DNA of 64,000 bases from Bradyrhizobium sp. AZCC 1693 (GCF_036924745.1 NZ_JAZHSD010000001.1:6075001-6139000), one strand, 5' to 3'. Shown: positions 26,665-35,571, counted from the first letter of the stretch. The notes: generated by a model from the letters alone, not told the origin. Program-made: numbers and translations.

Positions 26665-27579
26665 ATGAAGGCAGTTCATCTTGCCAATATCGATCTGAAT
26701 CTGCTGGTGGTGTTCGACGCCCTGGTTGCAGAAGGTCATGCCACGCGCGCTGCCGAGCGGATCGGGCTGACTCAGCCGGCCGTCAGCCACGCACTCAACC
26801 GGCTGCGTGCTTTGTTCGGCGATCCACTCTTCGTCCGCTCGCCGCGTGGCATGGTGCCGACTTCGCTGGCCCAGGATATCGCTCCGAGCGTGCGGTCTAT
26901 CCTCGAACAGGTGGAAGGCGTATTGCGTGGCGGGCGTGCCTTCGACCCGGCCGCGAGCACACGGCAGTTCGTCCTCGGTCTCTCGGACTATGCCGCCTTC
27001 GTGCTTCTGCCTCGCCTGACCGTACGCCTCGACCAGGAGGCGCCGGGCGTGTCGCTCGTCGTCCGCAATACGAGCCGGAGCGTCGGCCTGCCGATGCTGG
27101 AGGATGGCACGGTCGAACTGATCGCCGGGAACTTTCCGGAGCCGCCGACACACATGCGGGAGGAACTGCTCTACGAAGAAGACTTCATCTGCGCCGGCCG
27201 CCGCGACCACCCCGATCTCGGTGAACCGCTCGATCTCGACCGCTATTTGGCCCTTCGACACCTTCAGGTCTCGACGAAGGGCAATCCGAGCGGCTACGTC
27301 GACGCCGTGCTGGCCGAAAAGGGGCTCAAGCGAAATGTGGCCGTGACCGTCGGACACTTCCTGATGGCCCCGATGCTGGTGGACGCCTCCGATCTCGTTG
27401 CGACGGAACCACGCCGCCTCTTCACGCCGCTTGCCGGCCGCCTACCGCTCCGGCTCTTCTCGCCGCCGATCGACATTCCTCTGTTCCGGGTGGTGCAGAC
27501 ATGGCACGCAAGGCACGATGCTGATCCGGGGCATCAATGGCTGCGACGCATTCTCCGGGAAATCGGTCAACAGGCATGA
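26665..27579 (+). CDS. LysR family transcriptional regulator
   Basis: The 304-residue regulator has the winged helix-turn-helix (LNLLVVFDALVAEGHATRAAERIGLTQ... region, about residues 11-65) and a periplasmic-binding-like effector domain (about 95-300) of the NodD/NahR-type sub-branch, judging from LGLSDYAAFVLLPRL and the DLVATEPRR segment. It is transcribed away from the propeller/CMD operon and probably activates it. Confidence 0.92.
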   Translation: MKAVHLANIDLNLLVVFDALVAEGHATRAAERIGLTQPAVSHALNRLRALFGDPLFVRSPRGMVPTSLAQDIAPSVRSILEQVEGVLRGGRAFDPAASTRQFVLGLSDYAAFVLLPRLTVRLDQEAPGVSLVVRNTSRSVGLPMLEDGTVELIAGNFPEPPTHMREELLYEEDFICAGRRDHPDLGEPLDLDRYLALRHLQVSTKGNPSGYVDAVLAEKGLKRNVAVTVGHFLMAPMLVDASDLVATEPRRLFTPLAGRLPLRLFSPPIDIPLFRVVQTWHARHDADPGHQWLRRILREIGQQA

Positions 27580-27801
27580 GTCACTAGTCTACGGGCGCGC
27601 GGACCCCGCAAGGACTCCGCTTAAGGGAGGGCTATGGCGTAGACATAGTTCTCATCATCGCCTGGGATGGCGCGCCATTCTACGCCGGAGCACGCTGCGT
27701 TGGCCGAGCGGCTTCGGTCTTGCGCTAAATCCACGCCAGGGCACGCCGTGAAGGCGCCGCAGTTACTTGCGCCGACTACCGGTATCCGGTACTATCCCCC
27801 T
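27580..27801. other. Intergenic DNA with nothing recognised
   Basis: About 220 bases between the LysR stop and the BrnT remnant. Short frames only. The string GGCGCGCCA, the same as the tRNA-Arg end, occurs near 27674, probably by chance. Confidence 0.35.
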
Positions 27802-28084
27802 GTGCAATACGAACAATGGCAAAAGCGCTGAGAACCTTCGCAAGCACGGCGTAGACTTCGCGGACGCCATTGCTGCCCTCGAAGACCCGAACCGTCTGGA
27901 AGAAATCGACACACGGTTCGAGTAGGGCGAGGAGCGGATTCAGGCCATCGGAATGGCTCACAGCGACGTCTTATTCGTCATCGTGACGCTGCGCGATGAG
28001 GACATCTGCAGAATCATATCGGCCCGGAAGGCTACACGACATGAGCAAGACCGGTACTACGCGGGTAACCGTGAAGCCTGGTGA
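27802..28084 (+). pseudogene. BrnT-family ribonuclease toxin, inactivated
   Basis: The reading NLRKHGVDFADAIAALEDP, then EEIDTRFE, stop TAG at 27923, then GEERIQAIGMAHSDVLFVI and ending ICRIISARKATRHEQDRYY follows the BrnT family pattern from end to end. The amber codon splits the toxin and the first codons (GTG at 27802, VQYE) need a frame change to join NLRKHG. So the toxin is dead by at least two changes. Its 3' end overlaps the antitoxin start by 44 bases, as in intact pairs. Confidence 0.8.
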
Positions 28085-28415
28085 ACCGCTGCCGCGGGGC
28101 GATACCGATTGGGCGCGTCTCGATGCCATGACTGATGAAGAGGTCGTGGCCGCAGCGCTGTCTGATCCGGATGCGCAACCTCTCACTCCCGAGCAACTGG
28201 CAGGGATGCGCCGAGTGTCACGCGTCAAGGTGCTGCGGCAGCGTCTCGGAATGACTCAGGTGGAATTTTCTGAAGCGTTCCACCTGCCCATTACGACTTT
28301 GCGCGATTGGGAGCAGCAACGAAGCACACCCGATGCGCCGGCGCGCGCGTTGTTGTTGGCAATTGAACGCGATCCCGAACTCATGCGGCGATTGCTCGCG
28401 GATAGGGCAGCGTAG
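28041..28415 (+). CDS. BrnA-like helix-turn-helix antitoxin
   Basis: The 124-residue protein has a flexible N-terminus, the DTDWARLDAMTDEE segment common to these antitoxins, and an Xre-like DNA-binding domain (VKVLRQRLGMTQVEFSEAF then LPITTLRDWEQQR, about residues 62-95). It is intact although its toxin partner is broken. It may still act as a repressor or as an anti-addiction module against a related toxin elsewhere. ATG 28041 is chosen as the family start. Confidence 0.82.
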   Translation: MSKTGTTRVTVKPGEPLPRGDTDWARLDAMTDEEVVAAALSDPDAQPLTPEQLAGMRRVSRVKVLRQRLGMTQVEFSEAFHLPITTLRDWEQQRSTPDAPARALLLAIERDPELMRRLLADRAA

Positions 28416-28494
28416 TATCGGCAGATTCGACGAAGTGCAGCGCGCTTAATCATAGCGTCACGGCAAAGCAATAATGCCCATCTTCATCGGCCGT

Positions 28495-28645
28495 GGCGCG
28501 CCAAATCGGATACGCTATCGCCGCCGAAACCCGCCGTTCTCCCGATGCAAGCCGTCGAGTTGCATCCGCTGTTGCATCCGCTGTCGCGCGTCTCACAATC
28601 GCAAATGAATTACGATGACGAATAAGTGCACTGGCACCGCAATTC
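28495..28645. repeat. Direct repeat, right copy (151 bp)
   Basis: This copy starts with GGCGCGCCA but has no more of the tRNA before it. It matches 24249-24390 except for an internal 12-base duplication (TTGCATCCGCTG twice near 28560-28583), a three-base gap near 28620 and a base change near the end. Confidence 0.85.
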
Positions 28646-28674
28646 AAACAGGTTCGTCATCGAGGGGAGGCGTC

Positions 28675-29050
28675 GTGCAGGCTGGTTTCGAAAGCATCAC
28701 CGCGAATGACCTGATCGAGGGCCTGCCTTCGCGGGTGCACGAAGTCTACGCCAGGTTCGCACAGGAAACGCCTGAACACCCGGCGTTCGTCGAAGTCGGA
28801 CCTTCGTGGAGCTACAGGCAGTTCTCGGAGGCCGTTGAGGCCGCTGCCCATGATCTGCGCGCGCTGCAGGTCAGGCCCGGCGATCGGGTGGTGGTTGCCA
28901 GCGAGAACAGCGTTGCGCCAGGCGCGATCAAGCGGCCGAGCGAAATCCTGATCCTCGACGCGTTGCCCGCGGCGTCGACCGGCCTGAAAAAACAAGCTGC
29001 GGGAAATCGCGAACGAGAGCAGAATTGGTCCGGCGACCGCCGCCGGCTGA
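28675..29050 (+). pseudogene. AMP-dependent acyl-CoA synthetase remnant, both ends kept
   Basis: GTG 28675 behind GAGGGGAGG opens a normal ligase N-terminus (about 80 residues, including YRQFSEAVEAAAHDLRAL and PGDRVVVASENSVA). It jumps straight to the C-terminal segment AIKRPSEILILDALPAASTG. The ATP-binding and adenylate core is missing. A further extra A in the A6 run near 29000 shifts the frame; without it the end reads NKLREIANESRIG and stops at 29048-29050. The protein cannot be active. Confidence 0.8.
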
Positions 29051-29101
29051 GGCATCGTCAGCCGCCGCAAAGGCCGGGCAGCAGCGAACAGGAGAGAAGC
29101 A

Positions 29102-29839
29102 GTGGCCAAGAGAAATGCGACCGCGGCGATCATCGGTGCGGGAGACTTTATCGGCGCCGAGATCGCCAAGAAATTCGCCGCCGAGGGTTTTATGATCTTC
29201 GCCGGGCGCCGCAACGGCGACAAGCTCGCCCCGCTGGTAAACGAAATTCAGGCCAGCGGCGGCAAGATCTTTGCGCGTTCGCTCGATGCCCGCAAGGAGG
29301 AGGAGATCACGGCGTTCCTTGGCGATGCCGACAAGGAAGCGCCGCTCGAGGTCTGCATCTTCAATGTCGGCGCCAACGTTAATTTCCCGATCCTCGATAC
29401 CACCGAGCGGGTGTTCCGCAAGGTCTGGGAAATGGCCTGCTACTCGGGCTTCCTGGCCGGCCGCGAGGCCGCGCGCCTGATGCTGCCGCGCGGCCAGGGC
29501 AACATCTTCTTCACCGGCGCCACCGCCAGCCTGCGGGGCGGACGCGGCTATGCGGCCTTTGCCAGCGCCAAGTTCGGGCTGCGCGCGGTGGCGCAAGCCA
29601 TGGCGCGCGAGCTCTGGCCGCAGAACATCCATGTCGGCCACCTGATCATCGATTCCGGCGTCGACACCGAATGGGTTCGCCAAAGGCGGATCGAGGCGCT
29701 CGGCCCGGACGCGCTGAAAGATCCCGACGCCCTCATGCCGCCTGCGTCGGTCGCGGACGCCTACTGGCGGCTCTACGAGCAGCCGCGCAGCGCCTGGACG
29801 TTCGAAATGGAGATCCGGCCTTTCAAGGAGACGTGGTGA
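29102..29839 (+). CDS. SDR family oxidoreductase, Phe in place of catalytic Tyr
   Basis: A 245-residue short-chain dehydrogenase-like protein with AAIIGAGDFIGAEIAKKF as dinucleotide motif and FNVGAN as the NNAG equivalent. The catalytic region reads GYAAFASAKFGLRA, so the YxxxK Tyr is replaced by Phe, as in the carbonyl-reductase-like SDR_c10 branch. GTG 29102 follows AGGAGAG. It is the only intact gene between two remnants that look like parts of the same former catabolic operon. Confidence 0.85.
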   Translation: MAKRNATAAIIGAGDFIGAEIAKKFAAEGFMIFAGRRNGDKLAPLVNEIQASGGKIFARSLDARKEEEITAFLGDADKEAPLEVCIFNVGANVNFPILDTTERVFRKVWEMACYSGFLAGREAARLMLPRGQGNIFFTGATASLRGGRGYAAFASAKFGLRAVAQAMARELWPQNIHVGHLIIDSGVDTEWVRQRRIEALGPDALKDPDALMPPASVADAYWRLYEQPRSAWTFEMEIRPFKETW

Positions 29840-29882
29840 TCCGCGGCCGCTTCAGGTCGCGTATGTGAGGAAACAGGGGAGC

Positions 29883-30091
29883 CATGATAACTACATCACT
29901 TCCATCAACGAGCGTGGCGGCGTCAACGGCCGCAAGATCAATTACATCAGTTACGACGACGCCTAAGCTCGCCGAAGACCGTTGAGCAGACCAGGAAGCT
30001 GGTCGAGAGCGACGAGGTCGCGTTCCTGTTTGGTCAGCGCTGGACTGGAACTTCGTGGGAGCAGTTCGGCGACGTGCTGAGCGCGGACTGA
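29883..30091 (+). pseudogene. Branched-chain amino acid ABC transporter binding protein (LivK) remnant
   Basis: The frame reads YITSINERGGVNGRKINYIS then DDA, a frameshift (TAAGC for TAxAGC near 29966), SPKTVEQTRKLVESDEVAFLF, and then a jump in frame to the C-terminal end TSWEQFGDVLSAD with stop at 30089-30091. This is the LivK family with the signal peptide and nearly the whole middle lost. Confidence 0.75.
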
Positions 30092-30242
30092 GCGGCGAAG
30101 TTCCCACGCCGGAACCCGTGAGTCGATTTTTCAGCGCGCGAACACGCGCTGAAAAAAATCGTCGGCCACTACGTACAAACCCGCATCGATCTTAAGCTGA
30201 ACGTTAATCCCTCGCGCTATCCGTCGAAAGAAGGCGGGGGGC

Positions 30243-33200
30243 GTGGCGGTGGCAAATATTTTCGACGTACAAGGCTTCGGCGCGTTGTCCGAATGGAATG
30301 GGCAATTCTCCAGCGCCTCGGGCAAACTGGCATTTCAAAAGATTGCGTCACTGGGATCGAACTCGATCGAGCTCACGGCCCGGATCTGGACACAAACCGG
30401 AACGTCCAACTCAGTCTTTGCCGAACCAACCAAGACCGAGAGCGACGCCAGCCTGCTGTCCGGCTTTCAGGCCGCGCATGACGCGGGCCTGTCGGTGCTC
30501 TTCAAGGCGGCGCTTTCGACGCTGAATGGAACCAGGGTATCCAGCTTGGCGCCGGCGGATGTCGCCAGCTTCTTCGCTTCCTACAAGGCCGAAATCGTCC
30601 ATCTCGCCACCGTCGCACAGGCCGGCGGCGTCGAGATGTTTGCGATCGGAAACGAGATGAGCAGCCTGTCCGGCGAGCAATATCGCAGTTACTGGATCGA
30701 TCTCATCGCGGCGGTCCGCGAGGTCTATCACGGCGAACTGACTTATGCGGCAGCAACAGACGAAGCCCTCCATGTCAGTTTTTGGGATCAGCTCGACACG
30801 ATCGGCGTCAACACCTATCCGCCGTTGACGGCCAGCTACGCGCCGACGGTGCAGGACCTGGTCGACGCCTGGACCTCCGTTCCGGTCAATCCCTATTACG
30901 CAGCCGCCTTCGACCACAAATCGCCGGTCGACTTTCTCCATTCGCTTGCGACGACATACGACAAGCCGCTGCTGATGACGGAGGTCGGCTATCGCAGCAT
31001 CGACGGCACCGCCATCGCGCCGGGCTCGTGGACGAGCAATGGCACACCCGACGTGATGGAGCAGGCGGACGCCTACAACGCCTTCTTCCAGGTCTGGTCC
31101 GCCCATGGCGGCAGTTGGCTGAAAGGCGTCGAACTCTGGCAATGGGATCTCAACAACCAGTATTCGAGCACGGGCTATTCCGTGATGGGAAAGCCGGCCG
31201 AGACAATCGTCTCGCAGTACTTTAACGGCAACGGTTTCGTATCCGGCCTCACCGCGTCGGGATCACCGGTCGCCGACATCATCGATCTCGGCCGCGGTAA
31301 CGACGTCATCAACGCCGGCCTGGGCGACGACATCATTCGCGGCGGCGCCGGGGATGACGTCATTGTCGGCGGGCCCGCTGGCGCCAATCGATTGACCGTC
31401 ACGACCGTTACCTTGGTGGGCTACGGCTCGGTGGTTGGGAACGTCGGCGCCCAGGCGCAGATCCTGGTCAACGGCAAGCCGGTATCCGGCTTGCTGGAAT
31501 TCAAGCCGGCGGTGGATCCTGCGGGTTACCAGACTTTTACGGTCAGCTTCGAGAACCCCGACGCGATCACCAGCATCGACATCTCGCTGGCAAACGCCAC
31601 GCCGGGACGCGCGCTGCACATCAAGGATTTTCTCATCAACGGCGTTGCCGTCACCCCCGCCGACGCCACCAATGCGAGTTCGCCCGGCTCGTTCGACCTT
31701 TACGTCCGCAACATCCATGTCGACGCGTCCAGTCACCAGGACTGGTTCCTTGGCGCGTCGACGGACAACGATGTGATGGATGGCGGCGCGGGCGATGATC
31801 TCCTCGCAGGCGGCGCTGGCAACGACGACATCGACGGTGGCGATGGAAGCGATGCGGCGGTATTCGCGGGCAGTGCCCGTGACTACGACATCACTATCGT
31901 CGGCGATCGGATCGTGGTGAGCGACCGGATCGCCAACCGCGACGGCAGTGATCATCTCGTGAACGTCGAGTTTCTCCAGTTCGCCGACGGCACCGTCGAA
32001 GCCGGCAATCTGCTCGCCAGTCTGTCGGGTCGTTCCAGCGATGCGCTTCAGGTGCTTGCGACCGACGGCGCCGGAAACATCGCCAGCCAGACGGTTCGCC
32101 ATGCCGACGGCTCGCGCGACGTCTACATATCCGGTATCGCCGGCAAGGATTATGCGTCCGAGCATGACGTCATCAGCGCGAACGGCCATACGGTTCTTGT
32201 CGAACGCTTCTTTTCCGACGGCGAGCTTGCTTTTCGGCAAACCGTCAATGGCGATAGCTCGGTCGATAGCGCCTCCAACGATGCAGACGGTCATCTCCTC
32301 AATTTCCTGAGGCGCTTTGCCGACGGTTCGTTCGATCAGTTCACCTACGATGCGTCGGGATCGCAGACCGGCGAAACGATCCGGCATGCCGACGGCTCGC
32401 GCGACACCTATAGCTATGGCATCGCCGGCAAGGCGTACGCTTCACAGCACGTGGTCAGCGATCCTTCCGGCCACAGCGTGCTGATCGAGCAGTTCCATGC
32501 CGACGGCACGCTGGCCCTGAAGCAGACGGTCGACGCCAGCGGCGTCCGCACACTCGTTCAGTATGACCAATCCGGGCACATCGCCCAACAGACGGTCACG
32601 CAGGTGGATGGCTCCTACGTCCAGTCCAGTTACGCGGCGGATGGCGCCTTGACCGGCGAAACAGCGCGGCACGCCGACGGGTCCCGCGATATCTACAGCT
32701 ACGGCATCGTTGGTAAGGACTATTCCTCGCAACACGTGGTCAACGATCCCGCAGGGCATAGCGTGCTGATCGAACGCTTTCATTCCGACGGAACGTTGGC
32801 GCTGAAGCAGACGGTCGATGTCGACGGGGCCAGGACGCTCGACAAGTATGACCAGGCCGGTCACCTCGTGCAGGAGACGGTGACACAAGGGAACGGGTCC
32901 TATCTTCAATCCAGCTACGCGCCAGACGGCGCCCTGATCTCCCAAACGACCCGCCATGCTGACGGCAGCCGGGACGTCGATACTTTTGGCATCGCGGGCC
33001 AGGCCTATTCGGCACGCCACGACGTTTTCGATGCGGCAGGGCACAGGCTTGCGACCACCTTCGACAACCATGATGGCTCGCATACCATGACGGCCTATGC
33101 GTCCGGCGTCACGCTGACCTCAACGGCCGCAAGCGACATCATGAACAGCGCGGGCGGCGACACGTTTGTCTTCAAGGAGGCGGCCGGACACGACGTGATC

Positions 33201-33389
33201 CACGGTTTCAACGCCGGGGTTTCCGCGGGTCACGACGTCATCCAGATCGACTCGACGATCGCTGCCGACATCGCGCATCTTTCCATCCATGTCGTCGGAC
33301 ACGACACGGTCATTGATCTCGGTCATGATGCATCCATCACGCTGACCGGCGTGACGTCCCTGACCGCGGGTCATCTGCTCTTCATCTGA
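30243..33389 (+). CDS. Large secreted glycoside hydrolase with CBM, RTX and 95-residue repeats
   Basis: The 1048-residue protein starts with a TIM-barrel glycosidase (about residues 1-340; acid/base in AIGNEMSSL near 138, nucleophile in MTEVGYRSI near 247, GH113/GH53-like). It then has RTX calcium nonapeptides (DLGRGNDVINAGLGDD region, about 347-380), a CBM60-like beta-sandwich (about 383-500), more RTX (MDGGAGDDLLAGGAGNDD, about 512-540), four 95-residue repeats (about 620-960) and a C-terminal RTX-like domain. No Sec signal is present, as expected for type I secretion. GTG 30243 follows GGCGGGGG. It heads the exopolysaccharide region, so it probably trims that polymer or a plant glycan. Confidence 0.85.
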   Translation: MAVANIFDVQGFGALSEWNGQFSSASGKLAFQKIASLGSNSIELTARIWTQTGTSNSVFAEPTKTESDASLLSGFQAAHDAGLSVLFKAALSTLNGTRVSSLAPADVASFFASYKAEIVHLATVAQAGGVEMFAIGNEMSSLSGEQYRSYWIDLIAAVREVYHGELTYAAATDEALHVSFWDQLDTIGVNTYPPLTASYAPTVQDLVDAWTSVPVNPYYAAAFDHKSPVDFLHSLATTYDKPLLMTEVGYRSIDGTAIAPGSWTSNGTPDVMEQADAYNAFFQVWSAHGGSWLKGVELWQWDLNNQYSSTGYSVMGKPAETIVSQYFNGNGFVSGLTASGSPVADIIDLGRGNDVINAGLGDDIIRGGAGDDVIVGGPAGANRLTVTTVTLVGYGSVVGNVGAQAQILVNGKPVSGLLEFKPAVDPAGYQTFTVSFENPDAITSIDISLANATPGRALHIKDFLINGVAVTPADATNASSPGSFDLYVRNIHVDASSHQDWFLGASTDNDVMDGGAGDDLLAGGAGNDDIDGGDGSDAAVFAGSARDYDITIVGDRIVVSDRIANRDGSDHLVNVEFLQFADGTVEAGNLLASLSGRSSDALQVLATDGAGNIASQTVRHADGSRDVYISGIAGKDYASEHDVISANGHTVLVERFFSDGELAFRQTVNGDSSVDSASNDADGHLLNFLRRFADGSFDQFTYDASGSQTGETIRHADGSRDTYSYGIAGKAYASQHVVSDPSGHSVLIEQFHADGTLALKQTVDASGVRTLVQYDQSGHIAQQTVTQVDGSYVQSSYAADGALTGETARHADGSRDIYSYGIVGKDYSSQHVVNDPAGHSVLIERFHSDGTLALKQTVDVDGARTLDKYDQAGHLVQETVTQGNGSYLQSSYAPDGALISQTTRHADGSRDVDTFGIAGQAYSARHDVFDAAGHRLATTFDNHDGSHTMTAYASGVTLTSTAASDIMNSAGGDTFVFKEAAGHDVIHGFNAGVSAGHDVIQIDSTIAADIAHLSIHVVGHDTVIDLGHDASITLTGVTSLTAGHLLFI
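32100..33130 (+). repeat. 285-bp coding repeats inside the secreted glycosidase
   Basis: Units begin at 32100, 32385, 32670 and 32955, an exact 285-base period, each opening with codons for HADGSRD. Each 95-residue unit holds GI-x-GK-x-Y, GH-x-VL(I/V)E-x-F, ADGTLALKQTVD and YDxxGH patterns, reminiscent of YD/Rhs beta repeats. The second and third units are the most alike; the first and fourth have diverged and the fourth is partial. Confidence 0.85.
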
Positions 33390-33407
33390 TGACGTGGGCG
33401 CGCCGGC

Positions 33408-33758
33408 TCACTCCCGTTCGGGACCGACGGTTACGACCATGACACCGTCGATCTTGATCAGGAACGTCATGGTAGGCTGGCCGGATGCCGGAGCGCGTTC
33501 GACCGCATGCCGGAACGCTGCGATCTCCTCTTGCGTTGCTGCCCGAAGGGAAAGCGTTGAATTCGGCGCGCAGACCGGGACGCCGTCCGATGTGAACGCG
33601 GCCAGATCGGCCCGCAGGTCTGCGTCGCCATAGATTTCCTGCGCGGCTGCAAGGCCGTGTGCTTCAAAGGCAAGCGTCGGCTTCCGGTCGATGTCGAGGA
33701 CAAAAACCTGAAGCGAACCGGCTCCGTCCGCCGGCTCCGATGGTTCGCGGGCTGACAC
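33408..33758 (-). CDS. Hypothetical protein, about 116 residues
   Basis: The frame has normal codon use for this genome and is convergent with the glycosidase gene. GTG 33758 is chosen because AGGAG lies nine bases before it; a TTG at 33767 is the alternative. It reads as a small cytoplasmic alpha/beta protein with no membrane segment. I do not recognise the family. Confidence 0.55.
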   Translation of the reverse strand: MSAREPSEPADGAGSLQVFVLDIDRKPTLAFEAHGLAAAQEIYGDADLRADLAAFTSDGVPVCAPNSTLSLRAATQEEIAAFRHAVERAPASGQPTMTFLIKIDGVMVVTVGPERE

Positions 33759-34151
33759 GCCAAACAACTCCTCGATTGCTCAAGTGGCAAGCCGCGCCGA
33801 CAGATCAAGATTTTCGCGGTGTCGGGAATTGTCAAATCCGCAATCGTTGCGTCATGAATGCCGGGTTACTCCGGCTGAGGCTGATGTCGCCCGGTTGGCG
33901 GCGCCAGGCAGGCCGGGCTGGAAAGCGCTTCGAGAAATCCTGAAATTTTGTGCGAAACAACAGGGCGGGTTCATGCGTTGCGTTCCCGCAAGCCCTCCCG
34001 GTGGCGTCGGGCTGCAGCTTCCTGCGACATCCAGATTGTGACCATCCGAATTGTTCCCGGTCCCGCATTGTTGCGCTGTCAGTGCATTCGAAATAGCATC
34101 GATCGCGATCAGGCCCGGGCGGGGCAGAAGAAATGACATACGAGGCCCTCT
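33759..34151. other. Intergenic region before the methyltransferase gene
   Basis: Nearly 400 bases hold no recognisable gene. It must contain the divergent promoters of the hypothetical protein and of the methyltransferase. An ATG at 34133 opens a short 52-codon frame in another phase that overlaps the methyltransferase start; it shows no family resemblance. Confidence 0.4.
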
Positions 34152-35132
34152 TTGCAGCTTTCTGCCGTCGATCGCTCGGTAGCGAATACGGAACCAACGC
34201 ACTGGAAAAAGCGTCTTTGCTGCCCCCGCTGTTCGTCGGCGCTGCGGAACGCGTGGTCACAGCCGTCCTGTTCCAACCGTGCCTGCGATTATAGCAAAGC
34301 CGGGTTTCCCATGGTCGGTGCGCAACCGGTGCTGATCGATTTTGCGGTCAGCATCTTTGAGCGTGGAACGTACGATGCCGAGAACGGCTCCGTGCTGCAG
34401 CGGGACGTCAGCCGCCGTTCCATCGGGTCGCGGCTGCATCGCATTACCTTCGGGGGTAATCCGGTTGCGGTTTCCAACAGCACGAAATTCGTCGATCTGC
34501 TGAAGCAGGAGTCGCGGCGGCCTGTCGTGCTCGTGGTCGGCGGCGGGACGATCGGTTTGGGCGCAGACGAACTTTACCAGGATGACTCCATCGAGCTCGT
34601 CGGCACCGACGTCTACGCGTCGCCGCACACCGTGCTGGTAGCCGATGCGCACAAATTGCCGTTCGAAGATGGCGTGTTCGACGGTGTCTGGGTGCAGGCG
34701 GTGCTGGAACACGTGCTGGAGCCCGCCACCGTCGTTGCCGAACTGCATCGCGTGCTCCGGCGCGAGGGTCTGGTCTATGCAGAGACGCCGTTCATGCAGC
34801 AGGTGCATGAGCGGGCCTACGATTTCTCGCGCTTCACGCAGAGTGGTCACCGCTGGCTGTTCAGGCGGTTTTCCGAGATCAGCGCCGGGCCGGTCGGCGG
34901 CGCCGGCGTGGCGCTGGCATGGTCGATCCGCTATTTCTCGCGTGCGCTCGGCGCGGGCAACAAGCTGTCACGCCTGATCGTGCTGCCGTTCTTCTGGATC
35001 AGGTATCTCGATGCCTTCGGTCGCGGCCGGGCTGCGGCGGATGCCGCCAGCGGCTTCTTCTTTCTCGGGCGCAGGGCCGAGCAGGCGATGGATCCGCACG
35101 CCATGCCGGAATACTACAACCGGCAAAAATAA
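34152..35132 (+). CDS. SAM-dependent methyltransferase with N-terminal zinc-ribbon-like segment
   Basis: The 326-residue protein has four Cys in a ribbon-like arrangement at the N-terminus (CCPRCSS and CSNRACDY, about residues 23-47), a methyltransferase core with VLVVGGGTIGLG as motif I (about 125-136), and LPFEDGVFDGVWVQAVLEHV (about 173-192) as the post-I region of Methyltransf_11. A hydrophobic segment follows near residue 285. The TTG start at 34152 (GAGG before it) is uncertain; a GTG lies five codons later. It lies in the polysaccharide locus and could methylate a sugar. Confidence 0.75.
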   Translation: MQLSAVDRSVANTEPTHWKKRLCCPRCSSALRNAWSQPSCSNRACDYSKAGFPMVGAQPVLIDFAVSIFERGTYDAENGSVLQRDVSRRSIGSRLHRITFGGNPVAVSNSTKFVDLLKQESRRPVVLVVGGGTIGLGADELYQDDSIELVGTDVYASPHTVLVADAHKLPFEDGVFDGVWVQAVLEHVLEPATVVAELHRVLRREGLVYAETPFMQQVHERAYDFSRFTQSGHRWLFRRFSEISAGPVGGAGVALAWSIRYFSRALGAGNKLSRLIVLPFFWIRYLDAFGRGRAAADAASGFFFLGRRAEQAMDPHAMPEYYNRQK

Positions 35133-35157
35133 GGTTTCGGTAGGCAGCGCGCGGGCC

Positions 35158-35571
35158 TTACGAAAGGCCCTTGATTTTCTTGCACGGCGTCGACGAGGTC
35201 GACGACATCCGTGCGACGTCGGCCACGGAGCGGATGGAAAGCTTTTCCTTAGCCGTGATGAAGCGCAACACGCCGTGCGGATGGGCGTCGCAGAACTGCG
35301 CAAGCGTGGCGGCCGTTGCCGAAACGCTGTCCTGTTTGGGAATCACGGCGATGCCGCCATCCCTCACGATGTACGCGTCCTTCACGTTGGGCATGGCTGA
35401 CGTCGCGATGCAGATCTTGAACAGGTCGTTGTAGGCCTGGGGCGTCAGGGTCAGGTCACCGCCGGGAGTTGCCAGCAGATACTCACGGCTCTTGCGGCAG
35501 TTCTCGTTGTCCGCCCGCGCCGCACCGGTCGCCAGCGCCAACAGCATCGCGGTCGCGAGCAATAGCCTCAT
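35158..35571 (-). CDS. Small secreted protein of the polysaccharide locus
   Basis: A 137-residue protein with a clear signal peptide (MRLLLATAMLLALATGAARA) and Cys residues in NCRKS, FKICI, FCDAH and PCKKI that could form two disulfides. I recall similar Rap1a/Tai-like small proteins in rhizobia but do not claim the family. The ATG overlaps the glycosyltransferase stop as ATGA, so it belongs to the WecG-GT-GT operon. Confidence 0.7.
   Translation of the reverse strand: MRLLLATAMLLALATGAARADNENCRKSREYLLATPGGDLTLTPQAYNDLFKICIATSAMPNVKDAYIVRDGGIAVIPKQDSVSATAATLAQFCDAHPHGVLRFITAKEKLSIRSVADVARMSSTSSTPCKKIKGLS

Noticed and set aside
27669..27682. Third GGCGCGCCA match as another attachment site
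   Set aside because: Only the nine-base GC-rich core matches and neither the tRNA arm nor the repeat flank is present, so chance is enough.
27776..27961. Short minus-strand frame opposite the BrnT remnant
   Set aside because: It is the complement of the decayed toxin and has no homology; the plus-strand reading follows the BrnT pattern from end to end.
32100..33130. CRISPR array suggested by evenly spaced repeats
   Set aside because: The 285-base period is within a coding frame and the spacers are homologous to one another; these are protein repeats. No CRISPR array is seen in the window.
34133..34291. ATG-started 52-codon frame before the methyltransferase
   Set aside because: It overlaps the methyltransferase in another phase, shows no family resemblance, and its only support is an ATG.
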